From: Flaccisagitta enflata
Taxonomy: Eukaryota; Chaetognatha; Sagittoidea; Aphragmophora
Direction: 5' to 3'
DNA length: 64,000 bases
Assembly: GCA_965153355.1 (NCBI GenBank)
Contig: OZ231127.1
Span: forward strand, 59,396,001-59,460,000
In this document: piece by piece, positions 18,024 to 30,835 of the stretch
How the letters are laid out: every line of letters begins with the position of its first letter
How positions within the stretch are numbered: the first letter of the stretch is position 1
Program-made: the position numbers and the translations under genes
Notes under the pieces: model-generated
What the model was told of the DNA's origin: nothing
Databases searched by the model: none
Seen by the model: the letters and a program-made list of their open reading frames with translations, nothing else

Positions 18024-18715
18024 CGTGCACGCGACTCTACAACCCGCTCTGTCCGTCGGTCCATTTGTCCGTTAGTCCGTTGGTCCGTCGGTTTGTCGGT
18101 AACACTTTGCTTTTTTATCGTTACTTACTTTTTTACATCATTTTTTGTAATTGTGTCCCGACAATGTGTCCCGACATTGTGTCCGGACATTCTGTCCCAA
18201 CATTGTGTCCCAACATTGTGTCCGGACATTGTATCCCAACATTGTGTCCCAACATTGTGTCTCGACTTTGTGTCCCGACATTGTGTCCCAACATTGTGTC
18301 CCAACATTGTGTCCCGACAATGTGTCCCAACATTATGTCCCGACATTGTGTCTGGACAATCTGTCCCAACATTGTGTCCCAACATTGTGTCCCGACATTG
18401 TGTCCCAACATTGTGTCCCGAAATTGTGTCCCATCATTGTGTCCCGACAATGTGTCCCAACATTGTGTCCCAACAATGTGTCCTGACATTGTGTCCCAAC
18501 ACTGTGCCCCGACATTGTGTCCTGACATTATGTCCGAACATTGTGTCCCAACATTGTGTCCCAACAGTCCCAATGGTCATTTGTGTCCCAACAGTCATTT
18601 GTGTCCCGACATTCATTTGTGTCCCGACAGTCATTTGTATTAATTCAGTTAATTGACTCAATTAAAAAAGATTGTATCAAGAGTCTGGCACGCGACTTAT
18701 AGGTGTTGGCCTTGT
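18024..18715 (+). mobile_element. HINE-like element with 13-bp GTGTCCCAACATT minisatellite
   Basis: The end hairpin CTCGCGTGCACGCGACTCTA lies at 18021-18040, the GTCC/GGTC core at 18050-18100, then AACACTTTGCTTTTTTATCG. About 38 units of the 13-bp GTGTCCCRACATT repeat fill 18154-18640. The far end is CACGCGACTTATAGGTGTTG then GCCTTGTTA. The ends equal those of the 4715-5269 copy, while the filler is unrelated. The 13-bp period keeps several frames open; this is not a gene. Confidence 0.8.
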
Positions 18716-18805
18716 TACTAAATAATTGTTTTTTTTTCATAGATTCGAAACATGGTGGCAACAAAAAGTTCTACCAATTTTGTTTTTCTGTTCATCATTC
18801 TGCGT

Positions 18806-18962
18806 TTTTAGATGCGTCCACGCATCTCTATAAGAGGCTTCGTCCGTCCGTCCGTCCGTCCGTCCGTTGGTCGGTTGGTCGGTCCGTCACGCTCGAGTTG
18901 AAAACGATCGCAAACGTTCCCAAAGTCGATTTCATCAGGTTCTGACATTGGGCTGATGCAGC

Positions 18963-19004
<42 letters not shown>

Positions 19005-19008
19005 CGAG

Positions 19009-19057
<49 letters not shown>
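18806..19057 (+). mobile_element. Hairpin element of CTCTATAAGAGGC type with (GA)n tail
   Basis: Starts TAGATGCGTCCACGCATCTC then TATAAGAGGCTTCGTCCG, a GTCC/GGTC core, and the shared segment CACGCTCGAGTTGAAAACGA. It ends at GGGCTGATGCAGCGTTGAGA running into (GA)n, 18967-19057. The same element with its (CT)n is inverted at 51634-51954. Confidence 0.65.
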
Positions 19058-19059
<2 letters not shown>

Positions 19060-19201
19060 AAGTTGTCATTAACAAGCTAAGCCGCATGTGGACGCATCGT
19101 TGTACCCCCGGGGTACTTGTTTTTTTCGTACATTTTTTTTTCTGTCTTTTGGTCCGTCAGTCTCTCTGTGTATCTATACGTCTCGCTCTCTTCACTCGAC
19201 A

Positions 19202-19382
19202 TCACGAACTGCTTACGGCTTTGTGTTCTCCGGAGAATTCCGGGGCTTTTTCCCACTGATGCACGATCCTCTTCAAGTCCTGCCATTCTTCCCACGGAGA
19301 CAACAGCGTGGAGGACTTGGCAACCCCGAAAATGCCCGCCGCTCCGCGACCGTGGGTGAAGTAATCCAATTGAGACTGAACA
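19202..19382 (-). CDS. Secreted-protein gene exon 3 with stop
   Basis: The acceptor CCACTGCGTAG precedes 19382. 59 codons follow, then TGA at 19204-19202. This is a GC-rich island with strongly protein-like composition (LDYFTHGRG, WEEWQDLKRIVHQWEK) between AT-rich repeats. Confidence 0.65.
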
Positions 19383-19884
19383 CTACGCAGTGGGGAGGAT
19401 AAGATATATAGATTGAAATGGGAGAGAAGAAAAAGAAGAGATGTGAAGAGAATTGAGAATTGAACAAAAGAGTAAGGAGTAAGATATTAAAAGAGAGAGA
19501 ACGGAAGATGGAAATGTAAGAATGAATGAATGAACGAATGAATGAATGAACGAGCGAATCGAAGTGAATCGAAGTGAGAAAGAAAAAAAGTACGATTAAA
19601 AAAGACTAATTGATCGAGAAACAACTTCGTCAAGCATTTCGTTGCCCATATGCTGATTTTGCCTGGTTCACAGATCAGAATTACTGATTCAATATCCATC
19701 GATCTACAGTCGCGTGCAAGTGACTAAAAAGTAGGTATATAGATTGTTTAACCTACCGAGGCGTTTTGAGAGGTTCCCAATGCCAAGAATAAAGGTCGTA
19801 TTTAATCATTTCACAGGATGCGGCCAACCCGGCAGCGTTTTCTAGCGTATATGATTCGTCCCATTCCTGGTAAATCAAAGGGGG

Positions 19885-19939
<55 letters not shown>

Positions 19940-20509
19940 TAAGCAAGGCCGGACGGCTGTATCTTTTGAAGCAGGAATCCTTTTATATTCTTTCACGTTC
20001 ACTTTTTGTCGCGTGCTACGCGACTCTACACCCCGCTTTGTCCCTCGGTCGGTCGGTCGGTTGGTTGGTTGGCTATAGAGACCTCAAATATGGCCCCTGT
20101 CCACCCGCACGCGACTGGGGTAGCCGTGTATCCGGCCTTGTCTTAGTCGCGTGCACGCGACTCGATAACCCGCAAGTTGGCCCGTCAGTCCGATCTTAAA
20201 ATTTGGCTTTTTTGACGTTCTTGATTGACCAATGTCATCACTGCGCTATCCACCCCCAGTCCCCACATGAGGCTGCGTCGGTCGGTCCGTTGCTGCATCC
20301 TAACATTTTCGATTGCGAGCGGTTTAAGAACATCTCTGTCCATTTTCACTTACTATTAAGTGCTTCGTTGATTTAGTCAATCTTTTTAAAAGATTTTCTT
20401 TGTCAGAGCCATAGAGACCATATGGTTTTCCAAGGGCTTCAGGTGTAGGGAGGACGGGGGCTGCCATACTCATGGGTAATAATGTCATTAGTAAGCTCAG
20501 CAATCCCAT
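19202..20509 (-). CDS. Predicted secreted protein, three exons, 148 residues, family unknown
   Basis: Exons on the - strand: 20509-20354, 19866-19757 and 19382-19202. All introns are GT-AG and all phases agree. Translation starts MGLLSLLMTLLPMSMAAP, a plausible signal peptide cut near MSMA-AP. Exon 2 is WDESYTLENAAGLAASCEMI ... YSWHWEPLKTP; exon 3 is QLDYFTHGRGAAGIFGVAKS ... SPWEEWQDLKRIVHQWEKAP and ends KAVSSS, then TGA. The mature part is Trp-rich with one cysteine. Codon choice resembles the SERCA exons. A start further upstream is possible because an acceptor-like CTCATTTCAG lies 14 bases before the ATG. I do not recognise the family. Confidence 0.65.
19757..19866 (-). CDS. Secreted-protein gene exon 2
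   Basis: The acceptor GATTTACCAG is followed by 36 codons plus two bases, and the donor is CG|GTAGGT. Only one of the three frames is open and it is the one set by both neighbours. Confidence 0.65.
19885..19936. repeat. (GA)n tract in intron 1 of the secreted-protein gene
   Basis: About 24 GA units, starting 18 bases upstream of the exon 2 acceptor as read on the - strand. Confidence 0.9.
20008..20142 (+). mobile_element. HINE-like element, compact canonical copy
   Basis: A 135-base copy with all parts visible: hairpin TCGCGTGCTACGCGACTC, GGTCGGTCGGTCGGTTGG core, CCACCCGCACGCGACTGGGG box, and terminus GTATCCGGCCTTGT. A second hairpin, TAGTCGCGTGCACGCGACTC, starts two bases later, suggesting head-to-tail adjacency. 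Located in intron 1 of the secreted-protein gene. Confidence 0.7.
20354..20509 (-). CDS. Secreted-protein gene exon 1 (signal peptide)
   Basis: 52 codons from ATG at 20509 to HLI, with the donor GTAAGTG immediately after. The hydrophobic core LLSLLMTLLP is followed by PTPEALGKPYGLYGSDKENL and a Lys-rich end. Confidence 0.6.
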
Positions 20510-20784
20510 CTCCGTGGCGATACCTGAAATGAGTTTACCGTACAAATCGATCACATTAGGTTTAAAAGCCCTGATTACAGTTCACCAAGCAAAATAAAAA
20601 AATTTTAAAATCATTTAATCATAAAATTGTGCGTTAAAGTTGCTACAACATCACTGGCCCAGAATATATTTTTTTATTTTTTATATATTCAAGCAGCAAA
20701 TGATATGTAAGTCAATATTTTTCTGTCCAGTTTATTTTGAGAAGAAGAATTGGTCTTCGCTCCTAATGCCTATAGATTTGATTT

Positions 20785-21215
<431 letters not shown>

Positions 21216-21221
21216 TTTTTT

Positions 21222-21415
21222 TTAGTCGCGGACTAGCGACTCTATAAGAGGCTTTGTCCGTCCATCCGTCCATCCATCCCCAATGCTCAAGTCGAAAAGT
21301 GAGAAAACGCGTATTTGAGATGCCGCGCGTCTGTGGGGGTTGGAGGGGGTGTAGGGGGAGGGCTATTTGCCCTTGCCCACCCGTCCGCGACAATATTGTA
21401 ACCCCGCCTCACTTG
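21222..21415 (+). mobile_element. Hairpin element of CTCTATAAGAGGC type
   Basis: TTTAGTCGCGGACTAGCGAC then TCTATAAGAGGCTTTGTCCG, CATCCGTC core, AGTCGAAAAGTGAGAAAACG and a G-rich segment to ACCCCGCCTCAC. Near copies lie at 34295-34440 and 41117-41300. Confidence 0.6.
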
Positions 21416-21479
21416 TTTCCTTTGTTTCTTTCTTATTTCTTTCTCTCTCTCTTCCTACCATTCTTTCATTAGGTTTTTC

Positions 21480-22637
21480 CCACCTGCTGTCTTCGCCATT
21501 TTTGTGTGACCTCTGATCTTTATGGGGTTTTGATTTGGGTTTTTTCCTCCGTTTCTCCGCTGAGATCTACACCGGCTTCTGTCTGCTTCTTTTTCGACTG
21601 GGAGTCAAATTAAGAGTTAATTACTAGATTAGTAAATATTCCCATAAACTTCAATGTCGAGAGTAACTACAATCTTGCAATTTATTCGAAAAGCAAGGCT
21701 GATTTACAATGAAGTACCCTTTTTACACTTGTAGTTGTTACAGTTTTCATTTTTTGTAAAATTTCAATTCACTTTCCACGCGACTCTATGATTCCACAGT
21801 GTCGGTCCATCTGTCGGTCCGTCTATCTCTCCGTCCACCCGTCCTTAATGGTCAGATATGAACGTGAGATTAACATCTCGACCTAAAAACAAAACTTCAT
21901 TGTACTATTGACATCCATTTTGGTTTCAAAAACCTGCATCTTGTTGGTCGCGCCTTACCATGGGTCTAAAGACTTAATAGAAAAGCAAAATTTCAAGTTT
22001 CTAAAATCCCAATTTTGATTGCAGATTTGAAATAAGCATGAAAAACTGATTATTGAAAGTGCCTTTCATCATTTTCTCTGGGATCAATATGAAAATTCAT
22101 TTTTAAGGATTTGAAATAAAGGTAAGTTCGAGGGTTTTGTAGACAAATAAAAAGGAAAGGTATGTTTCGTGAACTTCAACACCACTTTTGAGCATCTTTT
22201 AGTTGGAAAATCAAAAAAACAAGCCCGACCGGGCAACGATGCGTCTGGACTAGACTGTAGCTTCGTGTGTTTTGACTTTGGCAACAAACATGTGATATGT
22301 ATGGAGAGACAGATAAAACGACAGAGTAGCCAAGAAGGCTCACTTGACACGTTTGTCAATCATTTGATTTAATGTAGGATCTCACCGTGACCAAAACCAT
22401 CCGGAAAACGCGGTTGTTGCACAGGGGTAACGGATGGAAGGACGGACCGACGGACCAACGAAAAGACCCTCTTATGGAGATGCGTTCCTGACGGACGCAT
22501 CTTAAAACGGAAAACATCTTCACTACCCAGTTTGTTTGTTTTTTTAAATTCCAAATCTTCAGTCAAAATTGAGATATGAGCACTTAGAAATTTTGGGTTT
22601 CCCATGGGAGTTGGTCGAACTGAGCAACTACCTTAGG
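21480..22637. other. No gene; two hairpin-type fragments
   Basis: GCGACTCTATGATTCCACAG with GTCC core at 21778-21845, and the complement of the CTCTATAAGAGGC type at 22425-22505 (GACGGACCGACGGACC ... GATGCGTTCCTGACGGACGC). About 21950-22200 resembles 44730-45010 (GGTCGCGCCTTACC, TGAAAAACTGAT), so another dispersed repeat is present. Confidence 0.5.
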
Positions 22638-22639
22638 TA

Positions 22640-23408
22640 CAGGGTGTACCAACTCAGTTGTAACATAAAGAATCGATGTATCTCTGCTTCTAAAAAAGAT
22701 ATTATAATTTTGAAAAAAGCTCTAAAGAGCTTTTGAAAACCGATTTTTGCTTGATAGGAGAAAAATAATGGGAAGGTATAAACAGCAGTGGAAAAAAGGC
22801 TTGGAAGTATATGCCTTTTTGCTAAAATTTTGCTATTTTCTATTGATTTCAAATATCAATTTCTCTTTGTTGGACTTTTATTTCTAAATTTTTTGACAAA
22901 ACATGTCAAATTTTGCTAAAAAAAAACATATTTTATGTAATTAAGAGAGAATTCACAGAAGAACGCACATTTTTTTCAGTAGAGTACTGTGATTTTTGCC
23001 AAAATCATGCTTATGAAAATCGAGGTTTTTTTAAAAGCATGGTTTTGAAGGAAAGAAATGCAAAAACTTCACTATTTTGAAGATGTTTGTTATTGGGGCC
23101 AAAAACTACAGCTAAAAATCTTTGATTTGAGACCAATCTGAGGTCTGTAGCTCAATTCGTTTTGAAATGAGAGCCTTTTAAAGAAACAGTATCCATGGGC
23201 AAAGACAGCTAAATTTGTATTATGAGAAATAGCTGCTTCACTTTAGGTTGTGAATATGTAAAAATCTTTACAGGATTGATCTATTTCCTTGGCATGAGTA
23301 AAAATCGTTTTTTAAGAGCTTTTTGGAACTTTTTTCAGAATAAGATTATCTTCTCTAGAAGCTGAGATACATCGATTCTTTATGTTACAACTGAGTTGGT
23401 ACACCCTG
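22640..23408. mobile_element. Tc1/mariner-type MITE, TA-flanked, about 130-bp TIRs
   Basis: The termini are CAGGGTGTACCAACTCAGTT and its exact complement AACTGAGTTGGTACACCCTG, with TA at 22638-22639 and 23409-23410. The inverted ends stay similar for about 130 bases (AAAGAATCGATGTATCTC). The 769-base element contains no transposase frame. Confidence 0.85.
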
Positions 23409-23410
23409 TA

Positions 23411-24520
23411 GAATTCAAAAGCCAGAGATAACTTTGTTCGAAGCCATAGAGAACCCCATCACATGAACCACTTGAAGATTTTTGCTTTTAGTGTTATAGG
23501 TACAGGCGATTGTGCACTCGTAGGAGACATAAATAGCTGAGTTGGAAAACCCATCCAATGCCAGAAGTCGGCACTAATCTAAGGTTACATCATCATAGCC
23601 CCCTCAAAAAATTTTGATATCATTTTCTAATTCAAATATTGTTTCAGGCTTATGACTGTTCAAAAAACACATTTCCAAGGGCTTTTGGATACTAGTTTTA
23701 ACAACCACATTAAATGGGTCAACTGCTCAAATTTGGTTTTGTGTGCATATGTAATGGAAGCTTATGTTTTACAGAAATAGGTGACTTTTGATTTTGGTTA
23801 GTCTTATTCTTTATTTTTACACTATAAGATTTATGGTTAGTTTAAGTTATTAAAAAATGTTGCACAACTCACAACAATTTTCTGGATACTCACCGACAAA
23901 AAGGAAAACAAGAGAGGTGTTTGAAGACGGCTGTTGTTTTGTGGTTTTGTTTTCTTTTGTGAGGGGGTTTGTACACGGCTGTCAGGCAGGACGGATACCA
24001 GCAATTATGATTTCCGAAATCCGGTATTTCTGTTAGTCATTATTTGTGTGTGTTTGGATTTCGGATCTTTCTTGCGGTTTTTGCGGCCCCACAATAACAG
24101 CGCTTCCGCTTGACTGATCTGTTAAAAGAAAAAAAAAATTCTTCTTTTTTTCGACTACATGTCGTTTGAATAAATGAGGAAGTCAGCTGTCCTCCTTTTT
24201 TCGGGACTCGGTCATAAACCACGGAAAGTACAAAAAAAATGTTGAGATAAAACGAAAAAAAATGGGGGAAATTTAAATGTGTCTTGTGGGGTAACAGACG
24301 GTGGACAGAAGCGAAAGTTTAATGGTTAAAGATAATTAAGACGTGGGGATCTCTGTGCGCAGCTTTTAGAAGCCGGCATTGGATTGGAGTCGTTTTAGAG
24401 AGGAAGGCCAGTACTATCTCATTTTAATGGCGAACATTTCCACTTTTCTTTTTAGTCTGTCAGTCCATCACATTATACTTTTTTTCTTTTTTTACTTTTT
24501 TATGTTTTTGTGGTCTTTGG
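23411..24520. other. No gene recognised
   Basis: Mixed AT-rich sequence. GGTTTTGTTTTCTTTTGTGA and a (A)n-rich stretch occur, but nothing supports an exon or RNA gene. Confidence 0.5.
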
Positions 24521-24539
24521 CCTCACTACTTCTGCCCAA

Positions 24540-24845
24540 ATGTTCTGGTGACCTCAAATACAACCCTTGTCCACCCGCACGCGACTGGGGTAGCCATGTA
24601 CCCGCTATTCGACCTTGTTTTCCATAGCGCGCCAAAGCACCTATGAATCCCTGTCCCTGTTCACCCGCCCACACACGTCGCGTCCAGGGTAGCTGTTAGT
24701 GCATGTAACAAGGCCAAGTAGGCCAATAAGGTGCGACGTGTGGATCGTCGATTCGCGTTACCGACAGACCGACCAACCAACCGACCAACCGACCAACCGA
24801 CGGACACAGTCAGATATAGAGGTGCTTTTACGTTGAAGGCTGCTG
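24540..24845. mobile_element. HINE-like half copy and a second related element
   Basis: 24540-24620 is the far half of a HINE-like copy (CCACCCGCACGCGACTGGGG, TAGCCATGTACCC). 24713-24845 begins AACAAGGCCAAGTAGGCCAA then TAAGGTGCGACG, has a GACCGACCAACC core and ends AGATATAGAGGTGC. The latter type recurs at 41900-42025. Confidence 0.5.
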
Positions 24846-24849
24846 CCAA

Positions 24850-25403
24850 AACCAGAGATGGAAAAAGAAAACAAGAATCAATTGTTTGACTCGATTTTCT
24901 TTCTCTCGATCATGTGGAGAGGCCACCCAACTGCAACTCATCTTGGAGTTGAGAAAACAAAGATGACACCGATGGTGACAATTAAAAGCGAATGACGACA
25001 GCGAAAGTTTCAAAAGAGTTGCGTAAAAATGACATTTTTTTGTGACATGAACTCATTAATCCGAATGACGTATTGAATGAACCTCTGACACTTTAAAGGA
25101 CAATGAAAGGATATTCCTAGATACAGTTTTGAAGTGTATCGGAGGTTGAAAAAAATAAGATGATATTTTTATTAGATCCAAAAATAGAAACTTAGATCCA
25201 TTGAACATCCGACAAAAGAAACCGTTCGTGACGCATATTCGCACTATTTCATTTCCAAAATCTATCATTGTCTGGTTAGAAGGGATGTTATGCTCAAAAT
25301 GGTTTTCAAGTTAAAGGGGTAGTCAAGTAAAGATGGTTGCTTAGAAAAAAGGTTGTTTTTTTTTCAGGCTGAAATAGTTATAATTGTATCATTTCTTACT
25401 TTT
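24850..25403. other. No gene recognised
   Basis: Unique-looking AT-rich sequence without supported features. Confidence 0.45.
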
Positions 25404-25570
25404 TAGTCGCTCGCTAAGCGACTTTGTAAGAGGGTGTGTCCGTAGGTTCATGGGGCTGTTATGCAAAGACTGGCTGGAATTGTGATTTCTGATCATTACT
25501 GCACACACTGCCCCTGCCCCCTGCATTACTGCCCTTGCCCACCGGTGTATCCGGCCTTTTCTGCCACGGA
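25404..25570 (+). mobile_element. Hairpin element with GCTCGCTAAGCGAC stem
   Basis: TTTTTAGTCGCTCGCTAAGC starts it and GGTGTATCCGGCCTTTT ends it. The core lacks the usual GTCC run. Confidence 0.45.
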
Positions 25571-25884
25571 TAACACTAAAAGTCAAAGACTCCAACAAAG
25601 TGTTATGGGTACGAACGAACAATATCATTCATTTTTTCATTATCCATCCGGAATTTGAATCAACCACCCTCAAACTTTTCGACCCAAACAAGTTTTTGAT
25701 CAGCATGAGCCCAATAGCATCGTAATTTAAAAGATTACAATGTCACTAGAAATAGATCCTGCGCAGGAAGACATATCAATTTCAGGATGTGTACTATTCC
25801 CATTCAGATCTACTCGATGAAGATGTGTCGTATTTGACGACCATCAAGTGTTAGATAGATAAAGAACCCAGAGCACTGGCTGCA

Positions 25885-26400
<516 letters not shown>

Positions 26401-26446
26401 TTATCATTTTGCCAATTTTCACTCCGGGAATCATCCAGAAGATGAG

Positions 26447-26465
26447 GCAAGGGAAAGAAAGAAAC

Positions 26466-26496
<31 letters not shown>

Positions 26497-27170
26497 GAAG
26501 AAAGAAGAAAGAAAGAAGAAAGAAAAGAAAGAAAGAAAGAAAGAAAGAAACAGAAAGAAAGGAACGAAGAAAGAAACAAAACAAAAGAAACAAAAGAAAG
26601 CAAAGAACAAAAGAGCAAAGAAAGAAAAGACAAAGAAACAAAACAAAGAAACAAAAGAAAAGAAAATGATAAAGTGAAAGTAAGAACAAGGAAAACAAGG
26701 AAGAAAGAAAGAATGAATGAATGAATGAATGAATGAATGAATGAATGAATGAATGAATGAATGAATGAATGAATGAATGAATGAATGAATAGATGAATAG
26801 ATAAACAAGAAAAGTCAGGAAAAGAAAGGGAGAATGAAAGAAGAAAAGAAAAGAAAAGAAAAGAAAAGAAAAGAAAGAAAAGAAAGAAGAAAAGAAAGAA
26901 AGAAAGAAAGAAAAAGAAAATGATTAAGTAAGAAAGGAAGAACAAAGGAAAACAAGGAAGAAAGAAAGAATGAATGAATGAATGAATGAATGAATGAATG
27001 AATGAATGAATGAATGAATGAATGGATAAATAAATGAATGAATGAATGAATGAATGAATGAATGAATGAATGAATGAATGAATGAATGAATGAATGAATG
27101 AATGAATGAATGAATGAATGAATGAATGAAAGAAACAAAGAAAAAAAGTCAGAAAAAAAGAGAGAATGAA
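26447..27170. repeat. (GAAA)n and (GAAT)n tetranucleotide tracts
   Basis: GAAA/GAAAC variants at 26447-26690, GAAT 26710-26790, GAAAA 26835-26920, GAAT 26967-27130. At 27190 a GCR outer-module relic follows (TAGTCGCCGAAGCGTCAGC). Confidence 0.95.
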
Positions 27171-27404
27171 TGAAAGAAAGCAAAATAAATAGTCGCCGAA
27201 GCGTCAGCTGGTCTACCGTACCCGAATGGCAAATGTAAGGATAACAAATTGATTGGACAATGAACAGAAGCAATGAAAGTGGATGTGCCAATATGGCCGA
27301 TTAATGAATGAATTCATAGGGATGTGAGTCTTTGTAGGGACTGTTGTTGCCATTTTGATAAAATTTGGCTTTTTGTTGGATTACATTTGAAGTGGACTAT
27401 TTGC

Positions 27405-27603
<199 letters not shown>

Positions 27604-27756
27604 CTCCTGTGAATAAGCCAATAAGGTTGCCTATGGGAATGTCTTACTGCAGGAAGCGAAGAATGTCGAGCGACTAGGGGACAAATCATCAAATTTTAAA
27701 TGTTTTTTAACCAAAGATTTTAACCAACGATTACATAATCATTTATCATTCGCTTT

Positions 27757-28263
27757 TTGGGCAGCGGCCCCAAAGGGGAAGAAGTCCTGTAGAACGCAGA
27801 GGACTTTTCTGTGCGTTTGTCCATTCATCTGTTTGTCTGTTCTTCCATTCATCCCCACCAGGCCCTTTCAGCCCTGAGATCTGCCCTCTCAGGCCTGGTA
27901 TCTACCCTCTCAGGCCTGAAATCTGCTCTCTCAGGCCTGTAATCTGCTCTCTCAGGCCTGGAATCTGCCCTCTCAGGCCTGAAATCTGTCCTTGGCCATA
28001 AATCTTCCCTCTCAGATTCAAGGCCTGAGAGGGAAGATTTCAGGCCTGAAAGGGTAGATTCCAGGCCTGAGACAGCAGTTTTCAAGGCTAAGAGGGCCTG
28101 GGGGCCAGACCGACGGATGGACGGACGCGCAAATGAAAGTCCCCTGTTCTACAGGACTTCGTCCCCTTTTGGGCTGCTGCCCTGCTTCCTCTCAATCTAA
28201 TTCACGATCCTGCAAAGCAGGGCAACGGGTATCGCTGACCACATATTGCCCTTGGGCGACCTG
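27757..28263. mobile_element. GCR foldback element, near-complete copy
   Basis: The inner module GGGCAGCGGCCCCAAAGGGG starts at 27759, with GAAGTCCTGTAGAACGCAG. GTCC-rich spacer and CTCTCAGGCCTGGAATCTGC minisatellite follow at 27865-28090. The inverted inner module GAAAGTCCCCTGTTCTACAG ends at 28183, then the outer module GCAGGGCAACGGGTATCGCT ... CCCTTGGGCGACC ends at 28262, followed by a TTTC tract. Non-coding. Confidence 0.75.
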
Positions 28264-28659
28264 TTCTTTCATTGTTTCTTTCTTTCTTTCTCGACTGACG
28301 GACGGACTGCTCTTTCTTTTCCTAAGCAAATACATGAATCCGTCGGTCGATGGGTTTGTCCATAGGTCCCTTTTGCGATTTTTCGATTGCGCAAAGTTGA
28401 GCGTAAAAATTTATTGATTATTGATTGTGGATTCGGCCGTTTTAGAAAAAAAATGGCAGCCTAAAGGCAATACTATCTTGCTAATATGTATATAGACAAG
28501 CATTATGGGTCATAACCACCCAAAAAAGGATGCAAACATAAGAAAATCGGTGATATCTGGAAACTTCATCGAATTTCCGAGCTAATGGCACAAACCGCAT
28601 TTCTTTAAGTTTAGTCGTTTAGAAATGACAAGCAAAACAAAATTGCTGAAAGTAGAAAA

Positions 28660-28918
28660 TGGCAAAAAACAACATTGTCGGATATGGATGCGTCTTTTTG
28701 TTCAGACCAGGGTATCAAGTTTGTGTCAAGTTGATGTCAAGTTGTCAACAAGTTGGCCTGCAAATAGTCCAGACCACAATCCAACAAAATTGTCAATGAA
28801 TCAGATGAAGAAGCTACAGTTGTGGCTGCATGTCCAGGCTCAAGAGAATCGTTTTCAAGGTGTAGAAGAACATTACACCATCTTAGGTCAAATCACAGCA
28901 TGCCGAGGCTCACAGTAG
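28660..28918 (+). pseudogene. Tc1/mariner transposase fragment
   Basis: The frame reads SWPANSPDHNPTKLSMNQMK, the degraded form of the W-P-x-x-SPD-x-NP-x-E block that carries the third catalytic acidic region of Tc1/mariner DDE transposases. The sequence upstream and downstream is not clearly related. A dead remnant. Confidence 0.6.
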
Positions 28919-29029
28919 CCATAGTTAATGCCCAGGAATGTCGCATAAAATGCTAGTTGTGTTTATCAAATGTTTAACATATTCATTGATGAATAAATAG
29001 ACTGTATTCAATCTTGTCTATATACTTTT

Positions 29030-29640
29030 TAGCAAGATTGTATATGGTCAGCGGTACCAGTGCTCTGCCTAAGTGGTTTGTTACTTGAGGGGGGGGGGCA
29101 ACGGCCCCAAAGGAGACGAAGTCTTGTAGAAAACAGAGGAAACATGTCCATTGTCCATCCGTCCATCTGTTCATACATCCGTCTATCAACCTGAGATACA
29201 TATGTGATATGGGGCGGGGCTATGGATAATGGACGCTAGGATATGTGCCACGGAGAAATGGAAACGGGTCTCCTAGACTAATATATGGGTCGTAGACGTC
29301 AGGATCTGGGTCTTTTAGGCCAGGATTTGGGTCTCAGAAGCCAGAAACTGAGTCTTAAGAGGCCAGCGGAATCTGAGTCTTATTAGGCAGAATCTGGGTC
29401 TCAGTGGCCAGAATCTAGGTCCCATATTTGGTCTCCTATTAGGCCAAAAATCTGGAGCTAGGGAGCCAACTAGTCATCCAAGGATCGCACATGGTCAGCG
29501 GTCAGCGGTACCCAATGCCCTGCTTGGAGTGATCAGCTGAAGAAGTAGAGTAAGAGCAGGGCAGCATCTCCAAAGGGCCGCAGAGGGACGTCCTAATGGC
29601 CGCAGACGTCCTAATGGGGTTTATCTGAGGCCTCTGAGAA
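29030..29640. mobile_element. GCR element, rearranged copy
   Basis: Outer-module relic TATATGGTCAGCGGTACC at 29041, inner module GGCAACGGCCCCAAAGGAGA at 29098, GTCC spacer, TGGGTCTCAGAAGCCAGAAA minisatellite to 29450. A second outer module, ATCGCACATGGTCAGCGG, lies at 29484. Confidence 0.6.
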
Positions 29641-29904
29641 CTACCTTAGGGCTTTGTTGGCTGATTTAATTGCTTAGAGTACAAATACGAGGCATTTATG
29701 GGCTGATTTGACGGGTCTGAACAGGGATTTTTTTCAATATTTTGCTGTTTATAGTTTCGACGCACGCGACGAAGTTCTCTGAAATTTGTTGAAGAAACAA
29801 AGGACTTTTTGATGCATTGTTCACAATGATAAACAGTACTAAAAGACGTTTACGAGATCGCGAGAATACGCAATGAATAAATGAACAGATGTTTCGAGAC
29901 ATAC

Positions 29905-30235
<331 letters not shown>

Positions 30236-30484
30236 AGTCATACCTGCAAAAACCTGCAAGACGTGTCTCGGTGGGTAAAATAGTCCTATAGGCACAGCTG
30301 AGAGGGAAAAAAAGAATCCGGCGGTGCGCAAGGCCAATTGGAAAGGAATTGTTAGAACAAAATGTTTTAACTTTTCTTATTGTTGTCACCGATATTGCCG
30401 TCTTGAGAATTACAAAAGCATAGTAAATTGGCCGAGAGATGGCGAAACGCTAAAGGACAGACGGTAATGACGACGAGTTCAATG

Positions 30485-30835
30485 ACGCAGACGACGACGA
30501 CGACGACGACGACGACGAGGACGACGACGACGACGGTGTCGGTGACAATTGCGGTGGTGATTATACGAGGTCGAACATAGTCTAAGTAGTAAAGGCTCAA
30601 TTTAGAATAAAAGAATACTGAGGGGAAAAAAGATGTTTAGCAAAAGTAGAAAAAGAATATAGTAAACATTTTTAAAGAGTCAAGAAGCCGGGCCATAAAC
30701 AGCCTTTAGCCTTTTCCCGAGGTTAGCCATTGGTGTCTACATCCGCCCGTCCGTCCGTCCGTCCGTCCGTCCGTCCGTCCGTCCGTCCGTCCGTCCGTCC
30801 GTACGTACGTTTGTCCGTCTACATCACTCAGCTTT
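30485..30835. repeat. (GAC)n and (CGTC)n tracts
   Basis: GAC/GACGAC at 30487-30535 and a run of CGTC/GTCC at 30749-30805. The latter is the core of a hairpin-type element whose end CTGTATCCGGCCTTATTT is at 30942-30961. Confidence 0.85.

Larger units (their letters stand above)
9490..18645. repeat. Left arm of large inverted duplication
   Basis: Read on the - strand, long blocks match 60570-64000 on the + strand: 9490-9830, 10092-10960, 11337-13130 and 17620-18640. Matching landmarks include both exons of a gene, a complete M1 MITE, an ATTGT microsatellite and a 13-bp minisatellite. Three segments are in the left arm only: 9813-10084 (HINE-like element), about 10961-11336, and about 13135-17617 (Penelope-like element). 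The arms continue beyond the right window edge. Confidence 0.85.

Noticed and set aside
18065-18656. Frames of about 190 codons with CPTLCPNIVS-type repeats, and the mirror frames at 60473-61025
   Set aside because: The 13-bp minisatellite contains no stop in most frames; because 13 is not a multiple of 3 all frames cycle through the same words. It is the filler of a HINE-like element.
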